Source of the DNA: Marinobacter sp. F3R08
GTDB taxonomy: Bacteria > Pseudomonadota > Gammaproteobacteria > Pseudomonadales > Oleiphilaceae
Direction: 5' to 3'
Assembly (NCBI RefSeq): GCF_018860425.1
Contig: NZ_JAHKPI010000025.1
Coordinates: 776,524 to 840,523 of the forward strand
Length of the DNA: 64,000 nt
The notes under the pieces were generated by a model. That model was not told the origin of the DNA, made no database searches, and saw nothing but the letters and a program-made list of their open reading frames with translations. The position numbers and the translations under genes are program-made. Shown here one piece after another: positions 1-9,374 of this stretch (positions are counted from its first letter, which is position 1; every line of letters begins with the position of its first letter).

Positions 1-835
1 CTATGCGCTCTTTCCGTGTGGAAACAAAATTCCACTCGATGAAACGTTTACCCAAAGGCTCTCCGCCGATCAACACAATCCGCGTGTCCTGTCTGGCTGT
101 GATAGACGCAAAAGAACCGGGCGTCAGGATGGCCATGGAATGGGCAGACAGGGGTGTGCCAGCAATCTCCAGATCCCCGGTGACGACATAGATGGCCAGC
201 TCGGAGGCGTTGGGAAGATCCAACGATTGTCCCGATTCCAGTTCAGCTTCGGCATACAGTGTGCGGGAAAACTGGCGGACGGGAGAAGTCAGGCCCCAGG
301 CGCTGCCAATCAACACTCGCACGGTCACGCCGTCGATGTCCGCTTTCGGGATGTCCTCGCTCGAATAGTGATGAAAAGAAGGTTCTGCCTCCTGGTCATG
401 TTCCGGTAAGGCGAGCCACAGTTGAAGCCCATGAACCCGGTGATTGGCATTGGTTACTTCCGGCCGTTCTCGTTCTGAATGAGCAATGCCTTTGCCTGCG
501 ACCATCAGATTGATATCGCCGGGACGGATTGGCTGAACGCTGCCAACGGAATCCCGATGCAGAATCTCGCCTTCAAAAAGATAGGTTACCGTTGCAAGGC
601 CAATGTGAGGATGCGGCCGCACGTTAATGCCCTCGCCGGCCTGAAAATCAGCGGGCCCCATCTCGTCGAAGAATATCCAGGGTCCAATCATCTTCCGTTT
701 TGCGGTCGGTAAAAGTCGCCTGACCGAAAATCCACCTAAATCGGTTATCCGGGGCGTCAGTATCAGTTGAACTGAGTCGCAGGTTGCATTGTTGCTGCTG
801 CATTCCTGTTCGACATCTTGAAGAACGTTACTCAT
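1..835 (-). CDS. Pirin family protein, 3' end cut by window edge
   Basis: An open frame starts at the ATG at 835 and runs leftwards off the window with no stop, giving 278 codons; pirins are usually about 280-290 residues, so little is missing. The cupin metal site is visible: HPH at residues 75-77, then AHSER with His119 and Glu121, matching the three-His/one-Glu metal set of the family. Pirins bind iron; bacterial members act as quercetinase-like dioxygenases or bind partner enzymes, and the exact role cannot be read from sequence. It is transcribed leftwards, separated by about 180 bp from the end of the RND pump gene at 1019, so it may be read from its own promoter or by read-through. Confidence 0.9.
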   Translation of the reverse strand, partial: MSNVLQDVEQECSSNNATCDSVQLILTPRITDLGGFSVRRLLPTAKRKMIGPWIFFDEMGPADFQAGEGINVRPHPHIGLATVTYLFEGEILHRDSVGSVQPIRPGDINLMVAGKGIAHSERERPEVTNANHRVHGLQLWLALPEHDQEAEPSFHHYSSEDIPKADIDGVTVRVLIGSAWGLTSPVRQFSRTLYAEAELESGQSLDLPNASELAIYVVTGDLEIAGTPLSAHSMAILTPGSFASITARQDTRIVLIGGEPLGKRFIEWNFVSTRKERI

Positions 836-1018
836 GGGTCCTCTCCGGTGGCGATTAGCATTTCATTTCCAGAGCACCCGCTCCTGAGCGGGACGAAAAA
901 TCTTCTGCCTACCCCTGCCCTGGTAAAATAGTCATACCTCATAAATCAGAAATCGTCCACGCGGCCTCATTTGAACCTCCCGAAAACAGGCCCTGAAGGT
1001 CTTTGCCAGCCGGCGATC

Positions 1019-4000
1019 TCAGGCACGGTTGTTCTCTGTGATTTGCTGCTGCATTGCTACCGCTGTCCTCTCAGGCGTTTCAGCGCCCGCCTTCGCCCGT
1101 TGAATCACCGCATAGAACACCGGTGTAAACAGAAGACCAAATACAGTGACCCCGATCATCCCGGAAAATACGGCAATACCCATGGCATGTCGCATTTCCG
1201 CCCCGGCCCCAGTGGCCAGTACCAGTGGCACAACGCCGGCCGTGAAGGCGATGGAGGTCATCAGGATCGGGCGCAGGCGCAGACGACAGGCCTCAATGAT
1301 TGCCTGAAAATGAGTGTAGCCTCTGAGGTTCAGATCTCTGGCAAACTCCACCATCAGAATCGCATTTTTACTCGCCAGCGCTACGAGCACGATCAAACCA
1401 ATCTGGGTGAAAATATTGTTGTCACCGGAGGTTAACCATACACCTGCCAATGCCGACAACAGGGTCATTGGCACGATCAGAATGATGGCAAACGGCAACC
1501 GCAGGCTTTCGTACTGGGCGGCCAGTACAATGAATACCAGGAGGATAACCAGGGGGAACACAAATACCATGGTGTTACCGGCCAACTCTTGCTGGTAGGT
1601 CACTTCGGTCCATTCGAAGGCCATGCCTTCTGGCAGTGTCTGCGCCAGCACGTCCTCAATTGCCGACTGGGCCTGATCTGAACTGAAACCCGGAGCTGGC
1701 GAACCGTTCAATTCGGCCGTAGGGTAACCGTTGTAGCGCATAACCCGGTCCGGACCAATGGTTGATTGCACATCCATAATCGCGGAGAGCGGAATCATCC
1801 GACCCTGCTGATTACGAACCTTCAGGTTCAGGATGTGTTCGGGATCCAACCTTTTTTCGGCCTCTGCCTGTGCAATCACCTGATAGGTACTCCCAAACAG
1901 GTTGACGTCGTTGACGTAGACCGAGCCCAGGTACACCTGCAGGGTATCAAACACCGACTCTAGCGGAATGCCCAGAAGCATCGCACGTTCCCGATCGATA
2001 TCGAGGTCGAACTGTGGAACCTGAACCCGAAAACTGGAGTACAGGCCGGTCAGCGCCGGATGCTTGCGGGCCTCGTTCAGGGTGCTCTGCAAACTGGCGA
2101 ACAAAGCTTCAAAGCCCTTACTGCTGCGGTCCTCTATCTGCAGCTTGAAACCGCCGGTGGTGCCAAGCCCCAGAATGGGTGGTGGCGGGAACACTGCCAC
2201 AAAGCCCTCATCAATGCCGGCAAAGGCGGCGTTCAGTTTGCCGGCAATGGCGCCGGCGCTGAGCTCAGGCGTTGTGCGCTTGTCGAAGTCGTCCAGTGGC
2301 AGAAACACGATTCCGCTGTTCGGGCTGTTAGTGAAGCCATTGATCGAGAGCCCCGGAAACGCAACCGTATTGGCGACACCCTCCGTTTCCAGCGCAAGTT
2401 CCTGCATCTCATCCACCACCGCAACGGTACGATCCAGGCTGGCGGCATCCGGCAGCTGAGCCACAGCAACCAGATACTGTTTGTCCTGCTGCGGAATGAA
2501 TCCTCCCGGGACGATATTGAACAGGTGGCCAGAGAAAACGGTGAGACCCACATACACCAACCCTACAATGGCGCCGTAGCGAATCAGTTTCCTGACCAGC
2601 CTTTCATAGGCCTTACCGGTCCGATCAAAGAATCGGTTGAAGGGCCGGAATACGAAGCGGCCAAACACTTTGTCGAGTGCGCGGGAAAGTCGGTCCGGTT
2701 TTTCATCGTGGCCCTTCAGCAACAGTGCAGACAGAGCCGGAGACAGAGTCAACGAGTTGATCGCCGAAATGATCGTCGAAATGGTGATGGTCAACGCAAA
2801 CTGCTTATAGAACTGACCAGACAGCCCGGTGATGAATGCAGTCGGAATAAAGACTGCACACAACACCAGGGCTATGGCGATGATTGGTCCGGTTACCTCG
2901 TTCATGGCGACTTTGGTGGCTTCTCGGGGCGACAATCCGCGATGAATGTTTCGCTCCACGTTTTCCACCACCACAATCGCGTCATCAACCACGATACCGA
3001 TGGCCAGTACCATTCCAAAGAGAGACAGCGTGTTGATCGACACTCCAAGCCACTGCATCACAGCAAAGGTACCCACCAGCGATACGGGGACCGCCACCAA
3101 CGGAATAATGGATGCACGCCAGGTCTGCAGGAACAGCACAACGACCAGCACGACCAGCAGAATGGCCTCCAGCAATGTGGTAATGACGGCATCGATGGAA
3201 CCACGAACAAATACGGTCGGGTCGTAGACAATGTCGTAGGTTACGCCTTTCGGGAAGGATTCCGACAACCTCGCCATCGTTTGCCGGACACTGTCGGAGA
3301 GATCAATGGCGTTGGTTCCCGGACGCTGGAAAATAGGCATCGCGACGGCGGGTTTTCCGTCGAGTCTGGCTTCCAGGGCGTAGGTATTCTGCCCCAGTTC
3401 TACGCGGGCCACGTCTTCCAGGCGGGTGACAGCGCCGTTCTCTCCCGTTTTCAGTACGATATCCCGAAACTCTTCCAGAGAAGTCAGTCTACCCCGTACA
3501 TTCAGCATCAGCTGGAACTGACTGTTATTTGGGGCGGGTTGGGCGCCAAGAGTGCCTGCCGCAACCTGTTGGTTCTGGGCGCGAACTGCGTTCACGACAT
3601 CCGACGCATTCAGGTTACGGGCCGCCAGTTCGTCAGGACGCAGCCAAAGACGGACAGCAAACTCGCCGCCGCCAAACAACTGGACATCTCCGACACCTCC
3701 CAGACGAGCGATTTCGTCCTTCACATTCAACTCGGCATAATTCGCCAGGTAAGTGATGTCCCGGCTCTCATCGGGAGAATGGAGGTGTACAACCATGCTC
3801 AGGTTTGGAGACGATTTTTCCGTCACCACGCCCAGGCGTTGAACATCTTCCGGTAGTCTCGGCAGAGCGATGTCAACGCGGTTTTGCACCTGAACCTGAG
3901 CTTTATCAAGGTCGGTGCCCAGGGCGAATGTCACCGTAAGCGTCATGCGCCCGTCTGCGGTCGCCTGAGAGGACATGTACAGCATGTTCTCAACACCGTT

Positions 4001-4213
4001 GATTTCGTCCTCAATGGGCGAAGCAACCGTCTCCGCAATAACGGTTGGATTGGCGCCCGGGTAGTTCGCGGTAACCACAACGGTGGGTGGTACCACCTCC
4101 GGATACTCACTGATTGGCAGCTGGAAAAGAGAGATGCCGCCCCCAATCAGTATGACCAGGGACAGCATGGCGGCGAAGATCGGCCGATCGATGAAAAAGT
4201 GGGGGAATTTCAT
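1019..4213 (-). CDS. RND multidrug efflux permease (MexF/AcrB type)
   Basis: A 1064-residue HAE1-family inner-membrane proton/drug antiporter. The N-terminus has the usual FFIDRPIFA start and first transmembrane helix, followed by the first periplasmic porter loop, a block of helices near residues 340-480, a second large periplasmic loop and a C-terminal helix block. The proton-relay Asp pair is present in TM4 (GIVVDDA, Asp410-Asp411). It follows the adaptor gene with a gap of only 10 bases, so the two form a mexEF-like operon read leftwards. No outer-membrane channel gene follows; the pump presumably borrows a TolC/OprN-like protein encoded elsewhere. Substrates cannot be assigned. Confidence 0.95.
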   Translation of the reverse strand: MKFPHFFIDRPIFAAMLSLVILIGGGISLFQLPISEYPEVVPPTVVVTANYPGANPTVIAETVASPIEDEINGVENMLYMSSQATADGRMTLTVTFALGTDLDKAQVQVQNRVDIALPRLPEDVQRLGVVTEKSSPNLSMVVHLHSPDESRDITYLANYAELNVKDEIARLGGVGDVQLFGGGEFAVRLWLRPDELAARNLNASDVVNAVRAQNQQVAAGTLGAQPAPNNSQFQLMLNVRGRLTSLEEFRDIVLKTGENGAVTRLEDVARVELGQNTYALEARLDGKPAVAMPIFQRPGTNAIDLSDSVRQTMARLSESFPKGVTYDIVYDPTVFVRGSIDAVITTLLEAILLVVLVVVLFLQTWRASIIPLVAVPVSLVGTFAVMQWLGVSINTLSLFGMVLAIGIVVDDAIVVVENVERNIHRGLSPREATKVAMNEVTGPIIAIALVLCAVFIPTAFITGLSGQFYKQFALTITISTIISAINSLTLSPALSALLLKGHDEKPDRLSRALDKVFGRFVFRPFNRFFDRTGKAYERLVRKLIRYGAIVGLVYVGLTVFSGHLFNIVPGGFIPQQDKQYLVAVAQLPDAASLDRTVAVVDEMQELALETEGVANTVAFPGLSINGFTNSPNSGIVFLPLDDFDKRTTPELSAGAIAGKLNAAFAGIDEGFVAVFPPPPILGLGTTGGFKLQIEDRSSKGFEALFASLQSTLNEARKHPALTGLYSSFRVQVPQFDLDIDRERAMLLGIPLESVFDTLQVYLGSVYVNDVNLFGSTYQVIAQAEAEKRLDPEHILNLKVRNQQGRMIPLSAIMDVQSTIGPDRVMRYNGYPTAELNGSPAPGFSSDQAQSAIEDVLAQTLPEGMAFEWTEVTYQQELAGNTMVFVFPLVILLVFIVLAAQYESLRLPFAIILIVPMTLLSALAGVWLTSGDNNIFTQIGLIVLVALASKNAILMVEFARDLNLRGYTHFQAIIEACRLRLRPILMTSIAFTAGVVPLVLATGAGAEMRHAMGIAVFSGMIGVTVFGLLFTPVFYAVIQRAKAGAETPERTAVAMQQQITENNRA

Positions 4214-4223
4214 CCGTCAGGCC

Positions 4224-5399
4224 TCAGAACTTGATGCCAGCGGAATGCTGGACATCGAATGCTTGATCTTCAAGGGTGAAAGCAACATCCAACGGCGTTT
4301 CCGAGAGCAAGACCGGTGTAATGGTCATGTCTGGCCCAACCTTGGCTGTACCATTAACGACCAGTACATCGCCCTCCGCTATGCCCTGCTCTACCACCCG
4401 AAACCTGCCGAAGCGCTCACCGAGTTCCACAGGGGTGTAGCGGGTTTGTCCCTGGTCGTCCACGGTCAGAACAAACCGGCTATCAAGATCGGTGGCAATG
4501 GCCCGGTCGGGAACCAGAATTTTCTGTTCAGCCTCGGCTACAGCAATCTTTACCCGAGCGAATGCCCCCGGAACCAGAGCTTCGCCAGATCCCGACAGCA
4601 CTGCCCGCAGACGCAGGGTGCCAGTGCTGGTATCAATAGTGTTGTCGACAAAATCGATTTCGCCCGCGTGCGGGAAATCCCGCTCACCGGTCAACTGGAT
4701 GCGAACCGGAGCCCTCAAGGCAACATCACGGGCACCGAAGAAGCGATACCAGGTGCCCTCATCCATATCGAAGTAGGCGTATCGATCCTGGTTCGAGGCG
4801 ATCGTCGTGAGACGACTCTGATTAGCGATGACGGTATTCCCTGCGGTGATATCAGCCCTGGAAACAACACCATTAATCGGCGACCGGATGACGGTGTAAC
4901 TCAGCTGAAGTTCAGCTTCCTTGAGCTGGGCCGCAAGGGATGAAACCTCTGCTTCCGCCTGGCGGCGAATCGATTCTCGAAGTTCTGCCTGTTCTTCAGC
5001 GATGGAATGGCTGCGCAGCAAACGACCAGCGCGCTGGGCTTCGGCTCCGGCTTGCTGGAGCGCAGCGCGGGCCCGGGCCAGTTCGGCGTTAAGTTGTTCC
5101 ACACGCGTCGTCAGTTGGCGGTCATCCAGTTGGAAGAGCATGTCGCCTTTCTCAACCTTCTGGCCTTCCAGAAAATGAACCCGATCGACTACACCAGAGA
5201 GGCGGGGCCGCAATTCCACGGTCTCGGGTGCTTCAATACGTGTGGTGTACGTTTTTTGGGGTTGTACTCCGACGCTGGAGGCCGCGACAACTTCAATCGA
5301 GGGCGGTTGCGCTTTGGACCCGTTGTTCTGGGCTGCGCTTTCGCAACCCGCAAGAATAAAAACTGCCGCACCCAGTGCGGCAAGAATTCGATAATTCAT
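4224..5399 (-). CDS. RND efflux periplasmic adaptor lipoprotein (MexE type)
   Basis: A 391-residue membrane-fusion protein. The N-terminus is a lipoprotein signal with lipobox LAGC (Cys19), so the mature protein should be anchored by lipid in the periplasm. A biotinyl-lipoyl-like half near residues 45-80 (RPRLSGVVDRVHF), an Ala/Glu-rich coiled-coil hairpin near 95-150, and the second lipoyl half with PINGVVSRADI follow, then the beta-barrel and membrane-proximal domains. It bridges the RND permease encoded immediately downstream to an outer-membrane channel. The leader upstream of 5399 is about 170 bp; no dedicated regulator gene lies next to it. Confidence 0.93.
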   Translation of the reverse strand: MNYRILAALGAAVFILAGCESAAQNNGSKAQPPSIEVVAASSVGVQPQKTYTTRIEAPETVELRPRLSGVVDRVHFLEGQKVEKGDMLFQLDDRQLTTRVEQLNAELARARAALQQAGAEAQRAGRLLRSHSIAEEQAELRESIRRQAEAEVSSLAAQLKEAELQLSYTVIRSPINGVVSRADITAGNTVIANQSRLTTIASNQDRYAYFDMDEGTWYRFFGARDVALRAPVRIQLTGERDFPHAGEIDFVDNTIDTSTGTLRLRAVLSGSGEALVPGAFARVKIAVAEAEQKILVPDRAIATDLDSRFVLTVDDQGQTRYTPVELGERFGRFRVVEQGIAEGDVLVVNGTAKVGPDMTITPVLLSETPLDVAFTLEDQAFDVQHSAGIKF

Positions 5400-5568
5400 G
5401 GACTCGACCCTTTATGTTCATGAGGGAGACGTTAGCGCCGGAACGGATATTCTGGTTCCTGGGCTGATGCCGGGTTCGAGGAATTATCTGAGCTTCAAGA
5501 CAGTGAAAATAATCACCATGCGGTATTGGGATTATCACTGAGGGTGATATTGCTGTGTTTCGTGGGTT

Positions 5569-7737
5569 TCAACCAAAGGCTGGATTCTTTAACTCCCACT
5601 GATCAAGCTGGGCGCCATCGAAGAACGTCGCAAAATCCTTGCTGGGAACTGGCCGGCCAGTGAAATAACCTTGAACGGAATCGCAGCCAATCTGCTTGAG
5701 GAACTCGAATTGCTCAGCGGTTTCGACCCCTTCAGCAATGACATGCAGCCCCACATCGTGCCCGACCGTTGTAATGGCGCGGGCAATGGCCTGGGCTGTT
5801 GGGTCGGAATTTACGGAACTGACAAAGCTACGGTCGATCTTCAGGCAATCAATTGGCAATTTCCGGAGATAGCTTAGCGAGGAATACCCTGTGCCAAAGT
5901 CATCAATCGCAACGCGGATACCCAATTCTCTCAGGTCATTGAGATTCTGGAGCGCCTTACTGACGCCATCGACCATGATGCTCTCTGTTACCTCGAGCTC
6001 TACCAGCTCAGGTTTGATATTTCGTTGTTGAATTCCGGCTCGCAGCTCTTCCACAATGGTTCGTGTGCTTAAATGTATGCCCGAAATATTGATTGAGATG
6101 GGCACTTCTTTGCGCCCCTCCTCCCTCCAGGCCACCATCTGATCGAAAACGCGCTCGGTCACCAAATGGGTAAGAGGGACAATAAGTCCCGCCTGCTCGG
6201 CAATGGGAATAAACTTTGCGGGCGAGACGAAGCCCAGCTCAGTATTGGTCCAGCGGATCAGAGCCTCAACACCGATCAGCTCGAGCCCCGAAAGGTCGAA
6301 TTTGGGCTGATAGTGCATCTCCAGCACTCCGTCCGCGATATCACGGCGCAGTAGACGTTCCAGCTCAATGTCTTTGTAAATTGTATTTCGCAGTTCTGCA
6401 TTGAACCAGCGCACACGTTTTAGGCCCAGGGATTCTGGTTCAGAGTGCAATGCGTAGGCTGTAGCACTCAGCAGGCCATCAGCAGAACTCACTGTCTCAA
6501 AGCTATCCGCCCCTCCTACATTCCAGTCAATCATGCAGGAAAAACCATCCACCTCAAACGCCGAGGACAGTCTTCTTGCCAGCCCCTCCGCCAGATCCTC
6601 GGCGAACTCAATAGTTCGGAGTCCGGAGAGAACAATGACGAAATCCGTGTCAGATAGCCGGGCTATCAGAGCCGGCGTGCCGACCAGATCCCGGGGCAAC
6701 GCTGTCATGAAACCGTCGAGCCCAATATCCAGGCGTTCAACAACAGCACAGGCCAGTTTTGTCAGCCCTCGCCGTCCAATTCTCGGTTCGAAACCGCTAA
6801 GGTCCGACGCAGAGTATCGAATTACCAGCGTATGGCGCCCCGTTTCCAGGTCGTTTTTCAGACGCAGATTCAGCTCTGAAACCAGCTGCTTTTCGTTGGG
6901 GATGCCAGTGTCTGTGTCGGTGTAGGCCAGCTCAAACATCCGTCGTTCAGACACAAATGCTTCGCTGTGATCCTGCAACAAACACAGGATTTCATTTTCG
7001 ACACCTGCGATAAATCGGCCCTGAATAGTGAATGACGTGTTGTTCAAATCGTAATTCAATACAAATTTATTAACGCTTTCAGTCGGGGTTGCTGTCTTCC
7101 ATGTTTTAAACGCGTCGCTCACGCAATGGCTCGGAAGGCACTCGAAAAAACATTGCCCCGCGGAGAACGTCTGGCCAATGACGGACGGCAGACGCTCTAT
7201 CTGGTGCCCTGCCTGAATAACACCATCCCGATCCAGTACCAGCATGGCTTCTGATGAGGTTTTGAGCATCGAGGAAATCTGAAAACTGCGACTGCTGAGA
7301 TGCTTTTTTATGTTGCGGGCCCGAATCAGGGAGTTAAGCCGTTGTGAAATAATTTTCCAATTAAGGGGTTTTGCAACGAAATCCGTCGCACCGCATTCGA
7401 AAGCGGCATCAATAGAAGCATCATCGTCCTGGCCGGTAGCAATGATAATGGGGACCGGATCATCTTCCAGGAATTCCCGCATTTTTCTGCAGGTTGAAAA
7501 ACCATCCATGCCTGGCATTCTCGCATCCAGAATGATGGCATCAAAACGATGGGATCCGAGCCAACTCAAGGCTGTATACCCATCAGAGGCCTCTGTGACC
7601 GAGAATCCGGCTTTTTCTAACGCCACACGAGATACGAGGCGAACAACCAGATCGTCATCCACGACCAGCAGGCGGAAAGTATCGGAATCCTGGCTTCCGT
7701 CAGTGGCGGTTTCGTCATCAAGGCTTGAGCCAAGCAT
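5569..7737 (-). CDS. Response regulator: receiver + degenerate GGDEF + EAL phosphodiesterase
   Basis: A 722-residue protein. Residues about 20-135 form a receiver domain with phospho-acceptor Asp71 (LDARMPGMDG). A linker leads to a GGDEF-like domain (about 270-430) whose signature is LSDTDF (361-366) instead of GGDEF, so it should not make c-di-GMP. The C-terminal EAL domain (about 455-705) keeps EALIRW at 491, DDFGTGYSS at 612, LKIDRSFV and EGVET, the residues needed for metal binding and c-di-GMP hydrolysis. I infer an active phosphodiesterase gated by phosphorylation. It has its own sigma-54 promoter (7776-7791) and LuxO-like box (7853-7865), which ties it to the regulon of the activator gene next door. 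Confidence 0.93.
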   Translation of the reverse strand: MLGSSLDDETATDGSQDSDTFRLLVVDDDLVVRLVSRVALEKAGFSVTEASDGYTALSWLGSHRFDAIILDARMPGMDGFSTCRKMREFLEDDPVPIIIATGQDDDASIDAAFECGATDFVAKPLNWKIISQRLNSLIRARNIKKHLSSRSFQISSMLKTSSEAMLVLDRDGVIQAGHQIERLPSVIGQTFSAGQCFFECLPSHCVSDAFKTWKTATPTESVNKFVLNYDLNNTSFTIQGRFIAGVENEILCLLQDHSEAFVSERRMFELAYTDTDTGIPNEKQLVSELNLRLKNDLETGRHTLVIRYSASDLSGFEPRIGRRGLTKLACAVVERLDIGLDGFMTALPRDLVGTPALIARLSDTDFVIVLSGLRTIEFAEDLAEGLARRLSSAFEVDGFSCMIDWNVGGADSFETVSSADGLLSATAYALHSEPESLGLKRVRWFNAELRNTIYKDIELERLLRRDIADGVLEMHYQPKFDLSGLELIGVEALIRWTNTELGFVSPAKFIPIAEQAGLIVPLTHLVTERVFDQMVAWREEGRKEVPISINISGIHLSTRTIVEELRAGIQQRNIKPELVELEVTESIMVDGVSKALQNLNDLRELGIRVAIDDFGTGYSSLSYLRKLPIDCLKIDRSFVSSVNSDPTAQAIARAITTVGHDVGLHVIAEGVETAEQFEFLKQIGCDSVQGYFTGRPVPSKDFATFFDGAQLDQWELKNPAFG

Positions 7738-7775
7738 GCCCTTCTCCCTATTTCAGATCATTTACGAGAGATATA

Positions 7776-7791
7776 GCATTGGCCGTGCCAA
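7776..7791 (-). promoter_or_regulatory. Sigma-54 promoter of the REC-EAL gene
   Basis: Read on the minus strand the sequence is TTGGCACGGCCAATGC: -24 GG, exactly ten bases, -12 GC. Transcription would start about 40 bases after the -24, some 25 bases before the ATG at 7737. A LuxO-like box lies about 63 bp upstream, the normal distance for an enhancer-bound activator. Confidence 0.8.
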
Positions 7792-7823
7792 CAATATTTA
7801 TTCTTTGTGAATCAACAACTAAA

Positions 7824-7843
7824 CCCCCATGAATTCAGGGGGA
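7824..7843 (-). terminator. Possible terminator of the sigma-54 activator operon
   Basis: On the minus strand, just after the activator stop at 7867, a CCCCC/GGGGG stem with a nine-base loop (TGAATTCAT) is followed by TTTAGTTGTTG. The stem is short and the T-run broken, so termination may be partial. Confidence 0.4.
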
Positions 7844-7852
7844 ATTTCGGCT

Positions 7853-7865
7853 TCGCAATTTGCAA
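7853..7865. promoter_or_regulatory. LuxO-like enhancer box 1 (TCGCAATTTGCAA)
   Basis: Matches TYGCAWWWTGCRA, a slight relaxation of the LuxO box TTGCAWWWTGCAA known from Vibrio. It lies between the activator stop codon and the sigma-54 promoter of the REC-EAL gene. Confidence 0.65.
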
Positions 7866-7866
7866 C

Positions 7867-9342
7867 TCATAATGAAAAGCGCTGGTCTTGCAATTTGTCC
7901 CATTGTTGCTTTTTGCGATAGATCGTTGAGGCACTGATTTCGAGAAAGGCGGCGGCTTTCGGGACATTGCCACTACACCGTTCGATGGCTGATTCTATAA
8001 TCCTCTTTTCTTCCAGCCAGAGGGGCATAATGCCCTCACTGCCCCGGGATGAGGGTGATGACCGGAGGGGCGCTTCCACACTGGCATTCGCAGGAAGGTC
8101 CATGGGGCCGTCAGGTTGTGTTTGCTCTGAGTCCAAAGCCATCGCGGACTCAGGATACTCATGCCGAGATCGCGTCAAATCAGGGAGCATTGTCATATCC
8201 ACGGTTTTGCCGTCGTTCAAGACAACAATATTCCGAATCACATTGCTGAGTTCTCTGACGTTGCCCGGCCAGCTGTACCGTAAAAAGAAAGCTTCAACGT
8301 CGCGATGGAGTTGTTTGAAACCTTTTCCCTCGTCCATGGCGTACTGAAGCAGCAATGACTGGGCAATAAGCAGAATATCCTTACCACGTTCACGTAAAGG
8401 AGGCATATGAACGGGAATGACATGCAAGCGATAGTAAAGATCTTCTCTGAAGCGCCCTTCCTGAACTTCTCTTAAGGGGTCGCGGTTGGTGGCACAGATA
8501 AACCGCACGTCGACGTTGACTTCTTTACTGCTGCCCACCGGCTGTAAGCTTCCGGATTGTATCAGGCGTAACAATTTGCTTTGCAGATCAAGGGGCATCT
8601 CACCGATCTCATCCAGGAACAGCGTGCCCCCCGACGCCCTCAAGGCTGCGCCATCCCGGGCTGAGGCGGCTCCAGTGAAGGCCCCCTTCACATGGCCAAA
8701 TATCTCACTCTCAATCAATTCCCGGGGAATTGCGGCACAATTCAAGGCAATGAACGGCTTGTCCGCTCTGTTGCTCTCCGCGTGCAGGGCCTCAGAGCAC
8801 AGCTCTTTACCCGTACCGCTTTCGCCAGTGATAAACACAGAAGCACGGCTTTTCGCAGCACTCTCAACAATGCGATAAACATTCTGCATCGGCAGAGACG
8901 CGCCGATCATTCGATGAAACTGCTCCCTGACAAAAACCTTTTCATACTCTTCAACAACTTCTTTAAGCTGTTGTTTCTTTAATATATTCGTCAGTGTTAC
9001 ATCAAGGCGAGCTTTGTCGAAGGGTTTGGATATAAAATCGCTGGCACCCCGTTGCATGGCATCAACGACCATATCGACCGAGCCGTGCGCGGTGATCACA
9101 ACCACCGGCAAATCCGGTTTTTCTCTCTGCATCTTGTCGAGGATGTCCAGTCCGCTGGTGTCCGGCAGCCGAATATCAGTGATCAGGGCGTCAAATTCCC
9201 GCTCCGACAGACATTGAAGAGCATCCAGCCCGGTGTGGGCCACTTCCACGTCGTACTGTTTGTCGAGATAACTGCGGTAAACCAGTGCATTCGAGGGACT
9301 GTCTTCAACCAGAAGTATTCTGGGTTGGCCGTCATGCAGCAT
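7867..9342 (-). CDS. Sigma-54-dependent response regulator, LuxO/SypG-like
   Basis: A 491-residue NtrC-family activator. The receiver (about 8-122) has Asp56 in TDIRLPD. The AAA+ domain has Walker A GESGTGKE (173-180), the sigma-54-contacting GAFTGA loop (220-225), Walker B LFLDEIGEM and the arginine-finger region. A linker precedes a Fis-type helix-turn-helix near 450-485 (NVPKAAAFLEISASTIYRKK). Order, size and the VYRSYL receiver helix resemble LuxO of vibrios and SypG of Vibrio fischeri. It is the last gene of the binding protein-hybrid kinase-activator operon. Five LuxO-like boxes in this window are the natural candidates for its binding sites; that pairing is inference. No quorum-sensing genes or small regulatory RNAs were recognised here. 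Confidence 0.92.
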   Translation of the reverse strand: MLHDGQPRILLVEDSPSNALVYRSYLDKQYDVEVAHTGLDALQCLSEREFDALITDIRLPDTSGLDILDKMQREKPDLPVVVITAHGSVDMVVDAMQRGASDFISKPFDKARLDVTLTNILKKQQLKEVVEEYEKVFVREQFHRMIGASLPMQNVYRIVESAAKSRASVFITGESGTGKELCSEALHAESNRADKPFIALNCAAIPRELIESEIFGHVKGAFTGAASARDGAALRASGGTLFLDEIGEMPLDLQSKLLRLIQSGSLQPVGSSKEVNVDVRFICATNRDPLREVQEGRFREDLYYRLHVIPVHMPPLRERGKDILLIAQSLLLQYAMDEGKGFKQLHRDVEAFFLRYSWPGNVRELSNVIRNIVVLNDGKTVDMTMLPDLTRSRHEYPESAMALDSEQTQPDGPMDLPANASVEAPLRSSPSSRGSEGIMPLWLEEKRIIESAIERCSGNVPKAAAFLEISASTIYRKKQQWDKLQDQRFSL

Positions 9343-9374
9343 CAGCAGCTCCTTTTGCTGTTGTCTCCTGAAAA

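Noticed and set aside
877..892. CCCGCT-CCTG-AGCGGG hairpin between pirin and RND genes
   Set aside because: No T-run on either strand and half-sites in the opposite order to the 36.5-kb palindromes, so neither a convincing terminator nor a regulator site.
2060..3856. Long open frame of 598 codons on the plus strand
   Set aside because: It is antisense to the RND permease gene, has a Gln/His/Arg-rich composition without any domain, and arises from codon bias of the real gene.
5520..5560. ATCAC/GTGAT stem after the REC-EAL gene
   Set aside because: Only five base pairs and no T-run; too weak to call a terminator.
7885..7900. TTGCAATTTGTCC inside the activator gene
   Set aside because: Only the left half fits the LuxO-like box, and it lies in coding sequence.
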